Numbered from the stretch's first letter, positions 16,415-25,451 are shown. The stretch is 64,000 bases of DNA from Claveliimonas acetigenes (GCF_025567385.1 NZ_JAOQJU010000001.1:417318-481317), one strand, 5' to 3'. Program-made: numbers and translations. Notes: a model not told the origin generated them from the letters alone.

Positions 16415-16999
16415 ATGTTTATTATTGTCGGACTCGGAAATCCCACGCTTCAGTATGAGGGAACCAGACATAACGTGGGATTTGACGTCATAGATAAAAT
16501 TGCAGCGGAATATAATATTTCCGTAGATTATAGAAAGAGCAGGGCATATATAGGAAAAGGGATTATTAACGGGCAGAAGGTGATTCTGGCAAAGCCGCAG
16601 ACTTATATGAATTTAAGCGGCGAGAGTGTTCGCAGCCTGGTGGATTATTATAAAGTGGACGAGGAGAGTGAATTGCTGGTAATATACGATGACGTCAGCC
16701 TCGATGTGGGACAGCTTCGCATTCGGAAAAAAGGAAGTGCAGGAGGGCATAATGGAATTAAGAGTATCATTTCTCATCTGGGAACGGATGTGTTCCAGAG
16801 AATAAAAGTAGGTGTTGGAGAAAAGCCGAAGAACTATGATTTGGCAGATTATGTTCTCGGACATTTTTCAAAGGCAGAGAAAGAGCTGATGGAAGAAGGA
16901 TATGATTGTGCTGTCAATGCGGTTTCATTGATTGTAGCGGGTGAGGTGGATACTGCCATGAATGAATATAATAAAAAAATAAAAAAGATAAAGGAGTAG
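16415..16999 (+). CDS. pth: Peptidyl-tRNA hydrolase
   Basis: Pth cleaves peptidyl-tRNA that has dropped off ribosomes and recycles the tRNA in the cytoplasm. The 194-residue protein is of normal length and has the family motifs FIIVGLGNPTLQYEGTRHNVG (catalytic His in RHN), KPQTYMNLSGES, YDDVSLDVGQLRIR and GSAGGHNGIKSII. The start ATG 16415 lies behind AGGAGG; an upstream TTG-type start at 16367 would add 16 unconserved residues. It is 4 bases upstream of mfd, a pairing seen widely in Firmicutes. Confidence 0.98.
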   Translation: MFIIVGLGNPTLQYEGTRHNVGFDVIDKIAAEYNISVDYRKSRAYIGKGIINGQKVILAKPQTYMNLSGESVRSLVDYYKVDEESELLVIYDDVSLDVGQLRIRKKGSAGGHNGIKSIISHLGTDVFQRIKVGVGEKPKNYDLADYVLGHFSKAEKELMEEGYDCAVNAVSLIVAGEVDTAMNEYNKKIKKIKE

Positions 17000-17003
17000 G
17001 GTT

Positions 17004-20000
17004 ATGCAAGCCTTAATAAGGCCGCTTTCTGAATTGGCGGAATATGAGGAAATCCGGAAGCATCGTAGGGACAATCCGGGAGTGATTCAGATCACAGGGT
17101 GTGTGAATTCGCAAAAAACACATATGATGTATGCGCTGAGCGATGGCTGTAAATATAAAGTCATCGTTTGTTCTGGTGAAATGAGAGCGAAGCAGGTCTA
17201 TGAAGAGTATCATTTTCTGGACAATAATACCTTTTACTATCCGGCAAAAGATTTTCTGTTCTATCAGGCAGACCTTCGTGGAAAAGAGCTTTTGAAACAG
17301 AGGATGTCGGTGGTAAAAGCGCTGATGGAAAAAGAAGAAATTACGGTGGTAACAGAATTTGACGGCTTTATGGATGCGCTGCTTCCGAAGGAAATGATTT
17401 TGCAGCGTACCTTGACGATTACAAATGCCGGGAGTATTCACCTGGATGAAATAGAAAGACAGCTTGCGTTTATTGGATATGAAAGAGAAAGCCAGGTAGA
17501 GGTGCCGGGACAGTTTGCAGTAAGAGGCGGAATTTTGGATATTTATCCATTAACAGAAGAATTGCCTGTACGAATTGAACTATGGGGGGATGAGGTGGAT
17601 TCTATCCGTACTTTCGATGTTGACAGCCAGAGATCAATAGAAAATCTGGCAGAAATCCGGGTTTATCCGGCAGATGAGTTCATTTCGGAGGAGGTCGGGA
17701 GAGTATCTTTTCTTGAGTATTTTGACGAGGATTCATTAATCCTTTTTTTGGATGAGCCGTCAAGGCTGGTGGAAAGAGGCGAAGCAATTGAGCAGGAATT
17801 TACGGAGGCGCAGGCGAAGCGCCTGGAGAATGGATATGATGTCACGGATACGGAAATGGAATTGTACTGTACAAAAGATGTAATAAAGAAGATGAACCGC
17901 TATCCTGCCATTGGCTTTTCTTCTTTGGATATGAAGATGGCAGACTTTAAAATACGGCAAAGGTACGCACTGCAGGTAAAGGGGGTAAACCCTTATAATA
18001 ACAGCTTTGAAATGCTGACGAGAGACCTGAAAAAATTGAAACGCAGCGGTTACAGAGTGGTGCTCCTTTCCGGCTCCAGAACCAGAGCAAAGCGTTTGGC
18101 GGAAGATCTCAGGGATTACAACCTGAGCAGCTTTTATAGTGATGATATGGACAGAGAAGTGCAGCCGGGGGAAATCATGACGGCATACGGATATGCGGCG
18201 GAAGGCTATGAATATCCTATGTTGAAATTTGTAGTCATCTCAGAAACGGATATTTTCGGGAAGGTAAAGAAAAAGCGGAAGCGTAAGACCTATGAAGGAC
18301 GGAAAATCCAAAGCTTTTCAGAATTGAAGGCAGGAGATTATGTCGTACACGAAAACCATGGGCTGGGTATTTACCAGGGAATTGAGAAAATAGAAGTAGA
18401 CAAGGTCGCAAAGGATTATATGAAAATATCTTATGCCAAGGGCGGCAACCTGTATATCCCGGCAACCCAGCTTGATTTGATACAGAAATATGCCAGCGCG
18501 GATTCTAAGAAACCGAAGCTGAACCGGCTGGGAACCCAGGAGTGGACAAAGACGAAGAAAAAAGTCCGGGGTGCTGTTAAAGAGATTGCAAAGGATCTGG
18601 TGGAGCTTTATGCGGCAAGACAGCAGCAGGAAGGTTTTGTTTATGGAGAGGATACGGTCTGGCAGAGAGAATTCGAGGAAATGTTCCCCTTTGAGGAGAC
18701 AGAAGACCAGCTTCTTGCCATTGAAGCTGTAAAGAAAGATATGCAGAGCACGAAAATTATGGATCGGCTGATTTGCGGGGACGTGGGTTATGGGAAGACG
18801 GAAATAGCGATTCGAGCTGCATTTAAGGCGGTTCAGGAAAATAAGCAGGTGGTGTATCTGGTTCCGACTACCATTCTTGCACAGCAGCATTACAACACCT
18901 TTACGCAGCGGATGAAAGAATTTCCGGTAAGAGTAGATCTGATGTGCAGATTTCGTACGGCCGCCCAGCAGAAGAAAACGATCGAAGATACGAAGCGGGG
19001 GCTGGTAGATATTATCATCGGAACCCACAGGGTATTAAGCAGCGACCTTCAGTACAAAGATCTGGGACTTTTGATTATTGATGAAGAACAGCGTTTCGGT
19101 GTGCAGCACAAGGAGAAAATTAAAAAGCTGAAAGAAAATGTAGATGTTTTGACGTTGACAGCGACGCCGATCCCAAGAACGCTTCATATGAGTTTGATTG
19201 GCATCCGGGATATGAGTGTGCTGGAGGAAGCACCGGAAGAGCGTATGCCTATCCAGACCTATGTGATGGAGTACAATGAAGAGATGGTGCGGGAAGCGAT
19301 TGAGCGGGAATGTGCCAGACAGGGACAGGTATATTATGTATATAACCGGGTAGAGGATATTGTGGAAATGACCGGAAGGATTCAGAAACTGGTGCCGGAT
19401 GTGACCGTGGCTTATGCCCACGGGCAGATGCGGGAACATGAGCTGGAAAAGATTATGTTTGACTTTATTAACGGTGAGATAGACGTACTTGTGTCCACCA
19501 CGATTATTGAAACGGGTCTTGATATTTCTAACGTCAATACAATGATCATCCATGATGCAGACCGGCTGGGGCTTTCACAGCTTTACCAGCTGCGGGGGCG
19601 TGTGGGGCGCTCGAACCGGATGGCTTATGCTTTCCTTTTATACCGCAGGGATAAACAGTTAAAAGAAGTGGCGGAAAAGCGTTTGGCGGCAATCCGGGAA
19701 TTCACGGATCTGGGATCCGGATTTAAAATTGCCATGCGGGATTTGGAAATCCGCGGCGCCGGTAATCTCCTGGGAGCTGAACAGCATGGAAATATGGAAG
19801 CGGTCGGATATGATTTGTATTGTAAAATGCTGAATGAGGCGGTCAGGCATCTGAAGGGTGAGATTGAGGAAGAGACTTATACGACAACCATCGACCTGAA
19901 TGTAGATGCTTATATACCAGACAGCTATATTAGCAATGAATATCAGAAGCTGGATGTTTATAAGAGGATAGCGGCCATAGAAAATGAAGAAGAAATGGAA

Positions 20001-20342
20001 GATATGACAGAAGAGCTGATAGACAGGTTCGGAGATATTCCGAAGAAGGTAGAGCAGCTTCTTGCTATTGCCGGACTGAAGGCGCTTGCCCATAGCGTGT
20101 ATGTAACGGCGGTGGAACAAAAAGGCGGGCAGTATCTGTTTACCATGTATGAAAAAGCGAAGATACATCCGGAAAAAATTCCGGAATTAATTGCAGAATA
20201 TAAAGGAGCGCTTACTTTTAAGACGGAAGAACAGCCCTGCTTTGTGTATGCGAAAACAGGGCGTAATAAGAAAGAAAAAGATGAAAATGTCATGGAAGTT
20301 GTGAAAAATGTGTTAATTTCCATGAAAGGATTGCTTGAATAA
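17004..20342 (+). CDS. mfd: Transcription-repair coupling factor Mfd
   Basis: Mfd is a DNA translocase that removes RNA polymerase stalled at lesions and recruits UvrA. The 1112-residue protein is full length. It has an N-terminal UvrB-like module (GQFAVRGGILDIYPL), an RNA-polymerase-interaction domain with DYVVHENHGLGIYQGIE, RecG-like helicase motor motifs GDVGYGKTE (Walker A), IIDEEQRFGV (DEEQ box) and TATPIPRTLHMSL, the QLRGRVGRS motif VI, and a C-terminal TRCF domain. It is cotranscribed with pth, whose stop is 4 bases upstream of the ATG at 17004. Confidence 0.98.
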   Translation: MQALIRPLSELAEYEEIRKHRRDNPGVIQITGCVNSQKTHMMYALSDGCKYKVIVCSGEMRAKQVYEEYHFLDNNTFYYPAKDFLFYQADLRGKELLKQRMSVVKALMEKEEITVVTEFDGFMDALLPKEMILQRTLTITNAGSIHLDEIERQLAFIGYERESQVEVPGQFAVRGGILDIYPLTEELPVRIELWGDEVDSIRTFDVDSQRSIENLAEIRVYPADEFISEEVGRVSFLEYFDEDSLILFLDEPSRLVERGEAIEQEFTEAQAKRLENGYDVTDTEMELYCTKDVIKKMNRYPAIGFSSLDMKMADFKIRQRYALQVKGVNPYNNSFEMLTRDLKKLKRSGYRVVLLSGSRTRAKRLAEDLRDYNLSSFYSDDMDREVQPGEIMTAYGYAAEGYEYPMLKFVVISETDIFGKVKKKRKRKTYEGRKIQSFSELKAGDYVVHENHGLGIYQGIEKIEVDKVAKDYMKISYAKGGNLYIPATQLDLIQKYASADSKKPKLNRLGTQEWTKTKKKVRGAVKEIAKDLVELYAARQQQEGFVYGEDTVWQREFEEMFPFEETEDQLLAIEAVKKDMQSTKIMDRLICGDVGYGKTEIAIRAAFKAVQENKQVVYLVPTTILAQQHYNTFTQRMKEFPVRVDLMCRFRTAAQQKKTIEDTKRGLVDIIIGTHRVLSSDLQYKDLGLLIIDEEQRFGVQHKEKIKKLKENVDVLTLTATPIPRTLHMSLIGIRDMSVLEEAPEERMPIQTYVMEYNEEMVREAIERECARQGQVYYVYNRVEDIVEMTGRIQKLVPDVTVAYAHGQMREHELEKIMFDFINGEIDVLVSTTIIETGLDISNVNTMIIHDADRLGLSQLYQLRGRVGRSNRMAYAFLLYRRDKQLKEVAEKRLAAIREFTDLGSGFKIAMRDLEIRGAGNLLGAEQHGNMEAVGYDLYCKMLNEAVRHLKGEIEEETYTTTIDLNVDAYIPDSYISNEYQKLDVYKRIAAIENEEEMEDMTEELIDRFGDIPKKVEQLLAIAGLKALAHSVYVTAVEQKGGQYLFTMYEKAKIHPEKIPELIAEYKGALTFKTEEQPCFVYAKTGRNKKEKDENVMEVVKNVLISMKGLLE

Positions 20343-20359
20343 GAAAAAAAAGGTATAAT
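20331..20359 (+). promoter_or_regulatory. Sigma-A promoter for the foldase gene
   Basis: TTGCTT at 20331-20336 and TATAAT at 20354-20359 have a 17-base spacer. The -35 overlaps the last codons of mfd. A small GCGGG/CCCGC leader hairpin follows at about 20372-20390. Confidence 0.6.
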
Positions 20360-20422
20360 GAAAAACAATGGCGGGAGGAGAATGCCCGCAGTGTGAAGCA
20401 CTAAGGAGGTTATGGAAGAGTA

Positions 20423-21562
20423 ATGAAGAGAAGATTAGCAATATTAGTTCTGGCGGGGGCGATGGCGGCAGCATCTCTCACCGGCTGTAGCAGTTTAAAT
20501 GAAAACGCCGTAGTTGCAACAGTAGACGGAGATGAGATTACGGCCGATGTGGCGAACTTTTATGCCAGATATACGCAGGCGCAGTATGAGACTTATATGG
20601 CACAGTATCTGGGCGAAGATATGTGGTCAAATGAAGGAGAAAGCGGAGAGACGTACGAGACGTCTGTGAAGGAGTCTATTCTGGAGTCTTTGGAAAATAT
20701 GTATTTGTTAGAAGACCATATGGAAGAATATGAGATTACGGTCAGTGATGAAGAGAAGCAGAAAATTGCAGATGCGGCAGCAGAATTTGTTGAGGCGAAT
20801 GATGAAGCAGATGCGAAGAAAGTATCCGGTTCTCAGGAGACGGTGGAACGTGCGCTTACATTGATTACGATTCAGCATAAGGTTGCAGATGCGATTATGG
20901 ATACGGCAGATACAGAGGTGTCCGATGAAGAAGCAGCTCAGAAAAAGATGCAGTATGTGAAGTTCTCTTTTACAACGGCGGATGACGACGGTAATAGCGT
21001 GGATTTGACCGATGAAGAAAAAGAAACACTGAAGCAGGAAGCGGAGAATTTCGCAGAAGGTGTAAAAGACGCGAAAGATTTCTCTGAATATGCAACTGAA
21101 AATAGCCTGGAGGCACAGGAAGCAACCTTTGATGCAGAATCCACATCTTATGACACAGCGTTGATTGAGGCGGCAGATGCGCTGGAAGAGGGTGGAGTTA
21201 CAGGTCTGGTAGAAGGAACGGACGGTTACTATGTGGCAAAAGTTACCAGCCTGTTTGACGAGGAAGCAACAAGCCAGAAGAAGGAAGAAATTATATCACA
21301 GCGTCAGAGTGAGAAATATAATGAAGTTCTGGATGGATGGCGTGAAGATGCCGAGATTACCGTTGATGAAAAGGTATGGGCGAAAATTGATTTTAATGAG
21401 TTAAGCGTAACGGCTAAGCAGACAGAGACTGAGGACGCATCGGAAGATGCAGCGGCGGAAGATACGTCTGAAGATGCGGCAGCAGAAGATACAGCCGGGG
21501 ATACGGAAGCGGAAGACACGGCAGAGGATACTACGGAAGAGTCTGGCGATACCGCAGAATAA
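20423..21562 (+). CDS. PrsA-like foldase lipoprotein (parvulin-type peptidyl-prolyl isomerase)
   Basis: This 379-residue lipoprotein has a lipobox SLTGC with the lipidated Cys at residue 22. An N-terminal SurA/PrsA-like helical chaperone segment follows (residues about 28-160). A rotamase-like middle (about 170-290, ending DGYYVAKVTSL) comes next, and then a long acidic tail. The last 45 residues are a low-complexity Glu/Asp/Ala/Thr repeat (EDAAAEDTSEDAAAEDT). PrsA-type proteins help secreted proteins fold outside the membrane. The AAGGAGG site is 13 bases from ATG 20423, longer than usual. The parvulin active-site pattern is weak, so it may act more as chaperone than isomerase. Confidence 0.8.
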   Translation: MKRRLAILVLAGAMAAASLTGCSSLNENAVVATVDGDEITADVANFYARYTQAQYETYMAQYLGEDMWSNEGESGETYETSVKESILESLENMYLLEDHMEEYEITVSDEEKQKIADAAAEFVEANDEADAKKVSGSQETVERALTLITIQHKVADAIMDTADTEVSDEEAAQKKMQYVKFSFTTADDDGNSVDLTDEEKETLKQEAENFAEGVKDAKDFSEYATENSLEAQEATFDAESTSYDTALIEAADALEEGGVTGLVEGTDGYYVAKVTSLFDEEATSQKKEEIISQRQSEKYNEVLDGWREDAEITVDEKVWAKIDFNELSVTAKQTETEDASEDAAAEDTSEDAAAEDTAGDTEAEDTAEDTTEESGDTAE

Positions 21563-21573
21563 GCAGAACAATT

Positions 21574-21606
21574 AAAAGGCTGCCTGGAATACCAGGCAGC
21601 CTTTTG
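21574..21606. terminator. Bidirectional terminator between foldase gene and yqeY
   Basis: AAAAGGCTGCCTGG pairs perfectly with CCAGGCAGCCTTTT around a 4-base loop AATA. It is symmetric and can end transcription from both convergent genes. Confidence 0.9.
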
Positions 21607-21612
21607 GATATA

Positions 21613-22059
21613 TTATTTCATAAATGATGTGAGGACTTCGTTTACCAGTTTGCCGTCTGCCTTCCCTTTTACTTTTGGCATCAGGACTTTCATAATCCTG
21701 CCCTTATCTTTGGCTGTAGGAGCGTCAATCCCAAGCTCTGCAAGAGTGGCGCCAATTACTTCTTTGATTTCTGCTTCGTCCATCATTTTAGGAGCATAGG
21801 ATTCTAAGACGGCAAGACGTTTGCTGCATTCTTCGATGATTTCAGTACGGTCTGCAGGCGTCATTTCCAGAGTTTCTTTTGTCTGTTTGATTTCCTTTAA
21901 GATGACCTGGACTTCTTCTTCTTCCGTCAGGTCGGCACGTTTATCAATGGCTTTATTCTTAAGAGCGGCCAAAAGCATGGATAAAGTTTCTTTTGTCTCT
22001 TTGTCGCCAGCTTTCATGGCAGCGACCATTGCACTTCTTACTTCTTCAATTTTGCTCAT
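21613..22059 (-). CDS. yqeY: GatB/YqeY domain-containing protein
   Basis: This 148-residue cytoplasmic protein is of the YqeY family, which resembles the tRNA-binding tail domain of the GatB amidotransferase subunit. Family features seen are the N-terminal MKAGDKETKETLSMLLAALKNK, EVQVILKEIKQTKE and the C-terminal KGRIMKVLMPKVKGKADG. Its exact function is not established; a link to tRNA amidation is only suggested by the domain. The start at 22059 has AAAGGAGG on the minus strand. It has its own consensus promoter and is convergent with the foldase gene. Confidence 0.93.
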   Translation of the reverse strand: MSKIEEVRSAMVAAMKAGDKETKETLSMLLAALKNKAIDKRADLTEEEEVQVILKEIKQTKETLEMTPADRTEIIEECSKRLAVLESYAPKMMDEAEIKEVIGATLAELGIDAPTAKDKGRIMKVLMPKVKGKADGKLVNEVLTSFMK

Positions 22060-22089
22060 ATTTTTTCCTCCTTTGGTTCGTCTTTCTCT

Positions 22090-22118
22090 ATTATACAGGA
22101 TTATAGCAGATTGTGCAA
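22090..22118 (-). promoter_or_regulatory. Sigma-A promoter for yqeY
   Basis: On the minus strand TTGCAC (22118-22113) and TATAAT (22095-22090) are separated by 17 bases, 31 bases upstream of the start codon. Confidence 0.7.
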
Positions 22119-22127
22119 AAGGGAAAA

Positions 22128-22156
22128 TTGATTCTTTCCTGAAATTCCTGTATAAT
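22128..22156 (+). promoter_or_regulatory. Sigma-A promoter for the AGCS symporter gene
   Basis: TTGATT at 22128-22133 and TATAAT at 22151-22156 have a 17-base spacer. It stands back to back with the yqeY promoter. Confidence 0.7.
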
Positions 22157-22192
22157 AAACATAATATTTAAAAGGAAGAGGAGAAAGAGACT

Positions 22193-23596
22193 ATGTTTTC
22201 AGAAATTATTTCTTTTGTCAGTGATTTCATGTACGGAAAGATGCTGATTGTTTTACTGTTGTTTGCCGGACTTTATTTTACGGTTCGTGGGCGCTTTGTA
22301 CAATTCCGTATGATGAAGCAGGCAGTCTTATCGCTTATGGACAAGCCTGCTGATAATGAGGGGAAGGTGTCCAGTTTTCAGGCGCTTATGGTTTCTACGG
22401 CATCCCGTGTGGGTACAGGGAATATTGTGGGAGTATCTACTGCAATCTGCCTTGGAGGGTTTGGCTCGGTTTTCTGGATGTGGATTATCGCGATCATTGG
22501 CAGCGCGTCGGCATTTGTGGAAAGTACGCTGGCGCAGATTTATAAGAAACGGGGAGATTCCGGCAGTTACGGCGGGCCTGCTTATTATATTGAGGCGGCG
22601 CTTCACAGCCGTCCGCTGGCACTTTTGTTTTCCGTGTTTTTGATTCTGACATATGCATTTGGATTTAATATGCTGGCGTCCTATAATCTTCAGTCGACGT
22701 TTTCGTCTTATCGTTTTTATAATCCGAAATGGACACCCTGGATAATAGGCGCGGTTCTGGCGGTTATTGTTTTATACTGCCTGTTAGGCGGCGGACGCCG
22801 GATCGCTCAAATTACGAGTGTTTTAGTTCCGGTTATGGGAGTCCTCTATGTTTTGGTTTCACTTTTGGTTATCGTGTTGAATATTACGTATCTGCCGGAA
22901 GTGTTTGGAAGGATTCTGGAAGAAGCGTTTGATATCCATGCGATTTTTGGAGGCTTTAGCGGTTCCTGTGTGATGTATGGCATTAAGCGTGGGCTGTTCA
23001 GCAATGAGGCCGGTGTGGGATCTGCCCCGAATGCGTCAGCTTCTGCGGATGTCAATCATCCGGCGGCGCAGGGATTGGTGCAGGTGTTGTCAGTTTTTAT
23101 TGATACGTTACTGCTTTGCTCGGCGACAGCTTTTATGTGCATGTGTTCTGGAATTGAGCCTTCGGAAGCACTCTCCGGTGCTCCCTATGTGCAGGCGGCG
23201 CTGGAAAAAAGCCTGGGAAGCGTAGGGCCGATATTTATTACGGTTTCTATGATTTTGTTTGCATTTACAACATTGCTGGGGAATCTTTTTTATGTCGATA
23301 ATGTTTTGAATTATATCCTGGGGCATGTTCCGGGGAAAGTATTTATGACGATTTACCGTATCATTGCCGCACTGGTAATTTTTGTGGGTGCAGGGCTGAA
23401 TGCAGGACTGTTGTGGGATATTGCAGATGTTACGATGGGCGGTATGACTATTATTAATATACCGGTGATATTGATACTCAGTAAATATGCTTTCCGCGCA
23501 TTGAAGGATTATGAGAGTCAGATAAAACAGGGGAAGAAACCGGTATTCCATGCGAAGGATATTGAACTTCCGCAGAAAGTGGATTACTGGCAGTAA
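22193..23596 (+). CDS. Sodium:alanine/glycine symporter, AGCS family
   Basis: This 467-residue polytopic membrane protein belongs to the alanine or glycine:cation symporter family, which imports small neutral amino acids with Na+. Signature segments are GRFVQFRMMKQAV, VSTASRVGTGNIVGVSTAI, GSYGGPAYYIEAAL, SCVMYGIKRGLFSNEAGVGSAPNASA and a C-terminal FAFTTLLGNLFYVDN. About eleven membrane helices can be followed. The start ATG 22193 follows GGAAGAGGAG. It stands as a single gene with its own promoter. Substrate choice among Ala, Gly and Ser cannot be read. Confidence 0.93.
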   Translation: MFSEIISFVSDFMYGKMLIVLLLFAGLYFTVRGRFVQFRMMKQAVLSLMDKPADNEGKVSSFQALMVSTASRVGTGNIVGVSTAICLGGFGSVFWMWIIAIIGSASAFVESTLAQIYKKRGDSGSYGGPAYYIEAALHSRPLALLFSVFLILTYAFGFNMLASYNLQSTFSSYRFYNPKWTPWIIGAVLAVIVLYCLLGGGRRIAQITSVLVPVMGVLYVLVSLLVIVLNITYLPEVFGRILEEAFDIHAIFGGFSGSCVMYGIKRGLFSNEAGVGSAPNASASADVNHPAAQGLVQVLSVFIDTLLLCSATAFMCMCSGIEPSEALSGAPYVQAALEKSLGSVGPIFITVSMILFAFTTLLGNLFYVDNVLNYILGHVPGKVFMTIYRIIAALVIFVGAGLNAGLLWDIADVTMGGMTIINIPVILILSKYAFRALKDYESQIKQGKKPVFHAKDIELPQKVDYWQ

Positions 23597-23651
23597 CTGT
23601 TATTTTTGGAAAAGGGATGTAAAGGAATAATAGAGGTATGTGCAGGGAAGT

Positions 23652-23709
23652 TTATCTCCATCATGTTCATTGAAATCTCCGTCATTTCATGGTAAAATGA
23701 TGGAGATAA
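23652..23709 (+). promoter_or_regulatory. Fic gene promoter with flanking inverted repeat operator
   Basis: A -35 TTGAAA (23670-23675) and -10 TAAAAT (23693-23698), 17 bases apart, lie between the arms of a perfect 13-base inverted repeat: TTATCTCCATCAT at 23652-23664 and its complement at 23697-23709. A third half-site ATCTCCGTCAT (one mismatch) lies at 23675-23685 inside the spacer. The right arm overlaps the end of the -10. This is a typical place for a repressor site. The Fic protein's own C-terminal DNA-binding-like domain is a candidate binder, by inference. Confidence 0.65.
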
Positions 23710-23731
23710 AACAAAAATGAAGGAGATTTTT

Positions 23732-24778
23732 ATGCGAAGATTTGATTATATAAAGCAGCCGGAAACGCTTCTTACGCCGGAAATTGTCCAAATGATTGTC
23801 AGTATTCATGAACACAAAGGAAAACAGGAGCTATTTCTTGAAGCAAATATTGACGAATTGAAAACGCTGCTTGCAGTTGCGCTGATACAAAGTACGGGGG
23901 CGTCCAATCGAATTGAAGGCATTTTTACAAGCGATAAGCGGTTGGAAGAACTGGTAAACCAAAAATCAGAACCTCGTAACCGTTCCGAGCAGGAAATCGC
24001 CGGATACAGAGAGGTCTTGGCTACTATTCATGAAAGTTATGAATATGTTGTCCCAAGACCGAACATCATTCTCCAGCTTTACCGTGATCTGTATTCCTAT
24101 TCGCAGGGAGCTATTGGAGGAAGTTATAAAAATTCGGATAATGTGATCGCTGAAATTGACGCAGAAGGTAATCAAAAGGCAAGATTCATACCGGTTCCGG
24201 CATTTCAGACTGCAGAAGCGATGGATGAACTGTGCAGCAGGTTTCTGGAAGCATGGGAAGCAGATCATATGGATAAGCTGGTATTGATTCCCATGTTTAT
24301 ATTAGACTTCCTTTGTATTCATCCTTTCAACGATGGAAACGGGCGCATGAGCCGATTGCTTACATTATTGCTGTTCTATAAAGCGGGTTATATCGTCGGT
24401 AAATACGTGAGTATGGAAATGCTGATAGAAAAGACAAAAGAAACTTATTACGAAGCATTGCAGGCAAGTTCAGCTGGCTGGCATGAGAATGAAAACAATT
24501 ATGCGCCTTTTGTAAAATATTATCTCGGAATTGTTTTGAAGGCATACAATGAATTTGAAAATCGTGTGGAGCATTTAAAAAACAGAACTTTATCAAAACC
24601 AGACCGGATAAAAGCTATGATAGATCAAAAAGTGGGGAAAATCACAAAGAAAGAGATTATGGAACTTTGTCCGGATATAAGCAAAGTGACGGTGGAAAGA
24701 ACTTTAACAGAGCTGGTTAAGAGTGGATATATAGCAAAAGTGGGTGCAGGACCGTCTACGGGTTATGTCCGTATTTAA
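23732..24778 (+). CDS. Fic family protein (class II, with N-terminal inhibitory motif)
   Basis: Fic proteins transfer AMP or related groups onto target hydroxyls. This 348-residue protein has the active-site loop HPFNDGNGR at residues 197-205, all key residues intact. It also has an N-terminal inhibitory motif of the [S/T]xxxE[G/N] type, S58-NRI-E62-G63, within STGASNRIEG. That makes it a self-inhibited class II Fic. The C-terminal 70 residues (KPDRIKAMIDQKVGKITKKEIMELCP onward) look like a winged-helix DNA-binding domain. ATG 23732 has AAGGAG six bases upstream; an ATG at 23717 overlaps that site. No antitoxin gene is adjacent. The promoter carries repeated operator-like sites, so self-regulation is plausible. 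Confidence 0.92.
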   Translation: MRRFDYIKQPETLLTPEIVQMIVSIHEHKGKQELFLEANIDELKTLLAVALIQSTGASNRIEGIFTSDKRLEELVNQKSEPRNRSEQEIAGYREVLATIHESYEYVVPRPNIILQLYRDLYSYSQGAIGGSYKNSDNVIAEIDAEGNQKARFIPVPAFQTAEAMDELCSRFLEAWEADHMDKLVLIPMFILDFLCIHPFNDGNGRMSRLLTLLLFYKAGYIVGKYVSMEMLIEKTKETYYEALQASSAGWHENENNYAPFVKYYLGIVLKAYNEFENRVEHLKNRTLSKPDRIKAMIDQKVGKITKKEIMELCPDISKVTVERTLTELVKSGYIAKVGAGPSTGYVRI

Positions 24779-24832
24779 AACTAACATGGTTATATTTTTT
24801 AAAGATGGGTACTTACATTAAATTGGGTGAAA

Positions 24833-24862
24833 TGTATAAAATCCTTTCGTTTACAGATACTA
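24833..24862 (+). promoter_or_regulatory. Candidate sigma-G promoter for spoVT
   Basis: TGTATA at 24833-24838, then a 17-base spacer, then GATACTA at 24856-24862. The B. subtilis sigma-G consensus is close to TGAATA and CATACTA with similar spacing. spoVT is a known sigma-G gene there, so the match is in the expected place. Confidence 0.55.
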
Positions 24863-24902
24863 TTTCCATCAGTGGAAAGTACAGTAAATGGAGGAATTTT
24901 AT

Positions 24903-25451
24903 ATGAAAGCTACAGGAATTGTCCGGCGGATAGATGATCTTGGAAGGGTGGTAATACCGAAGGAGATAAGAAGAACCCTGAGAATCAGGGAGGGAGATCC
25001 GCTTGAAATATTTACAGACAGAGAAGGAGAGATTATCTTAAAAAAATATTCGCCAATCGGTGAACTGTCCGTTTTTGCCGGACAATATGCGGAAAGTCTT
25101 GCGCAGACGCTGGGGTGTCTGGTGTGTATCTGCGATATGGATCAGATTGTGGCGGCTGCGGGAAGCGGTAAGAAGGAAGTACAGGAGAAGTATATTACCA
25201 AACAACTGGAGAAGATTCTGGAGGAGAGGGGAGAACGGATTGCTTCCGGTGATGACAAAAACTACATTAAAGTGGTGAATGACCAGGAGGAAAATTATGC
25301 TTTTCAGATTATCTATCCGATTATTTCCGAGGGAGATGTAATCGGAGCAGTTATTTTTCTGACGAAGGATGAGAAACGTAAATTTGGAGAGACAGAACAG
25401 AAGGTTGCTTTGAGTGCGGCCGGATTTCTGGGGAAACAGATGGAGCAGTAG
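24903..25451 (+). CDS. spoVT: Stage V sporulation transcription regulator SpoVT
   Basis: SpoVT is an AbrB-type regulator that tunes late forespore genes. The 182-residue protein has an N-terminal SpoVT-AbrB swapped-hairpin DNA-binding domain (MKATGIVRRIDDLGRVVIPKEIRRTLRIREGDPLEIFT) and a C-terminal GAF-like domain (residues about 55-180). That two-domain layout is the SpoVT layout rather than the shorter AbrB. The start is ATG 24903 with GGAGG eight bases upstream; an ATG at 24888 overlaps the ribosome site. It is monocistronic or cotranscribed with the small membrane protein downstream. Confidence 0.95.
   Translation: MKATGIVRRIDDLGRVVIPKEIRRTLRIREGDPLEIFTDREGEIILKKYSPIGELSVFAGQYAESLAQTLGCLVCICDMDQIVAAAGSGKKEVQEKYITKQLEKILEERGERIASGDDKNYIKVVNDQEENYAFQIIYPIISEGDVIGAVIFLTKDEKRKFGETEQKVALSAAGFLGKQMEQ

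Noticed and set aside
20412..20423. Three-codon upstream ORF (Met-Glu-Glu-stop) overlapping the foldase start
   Set aside because: Only two bases separate the AAGGAGG site from its ATG, too close for good initiation; probably chance.
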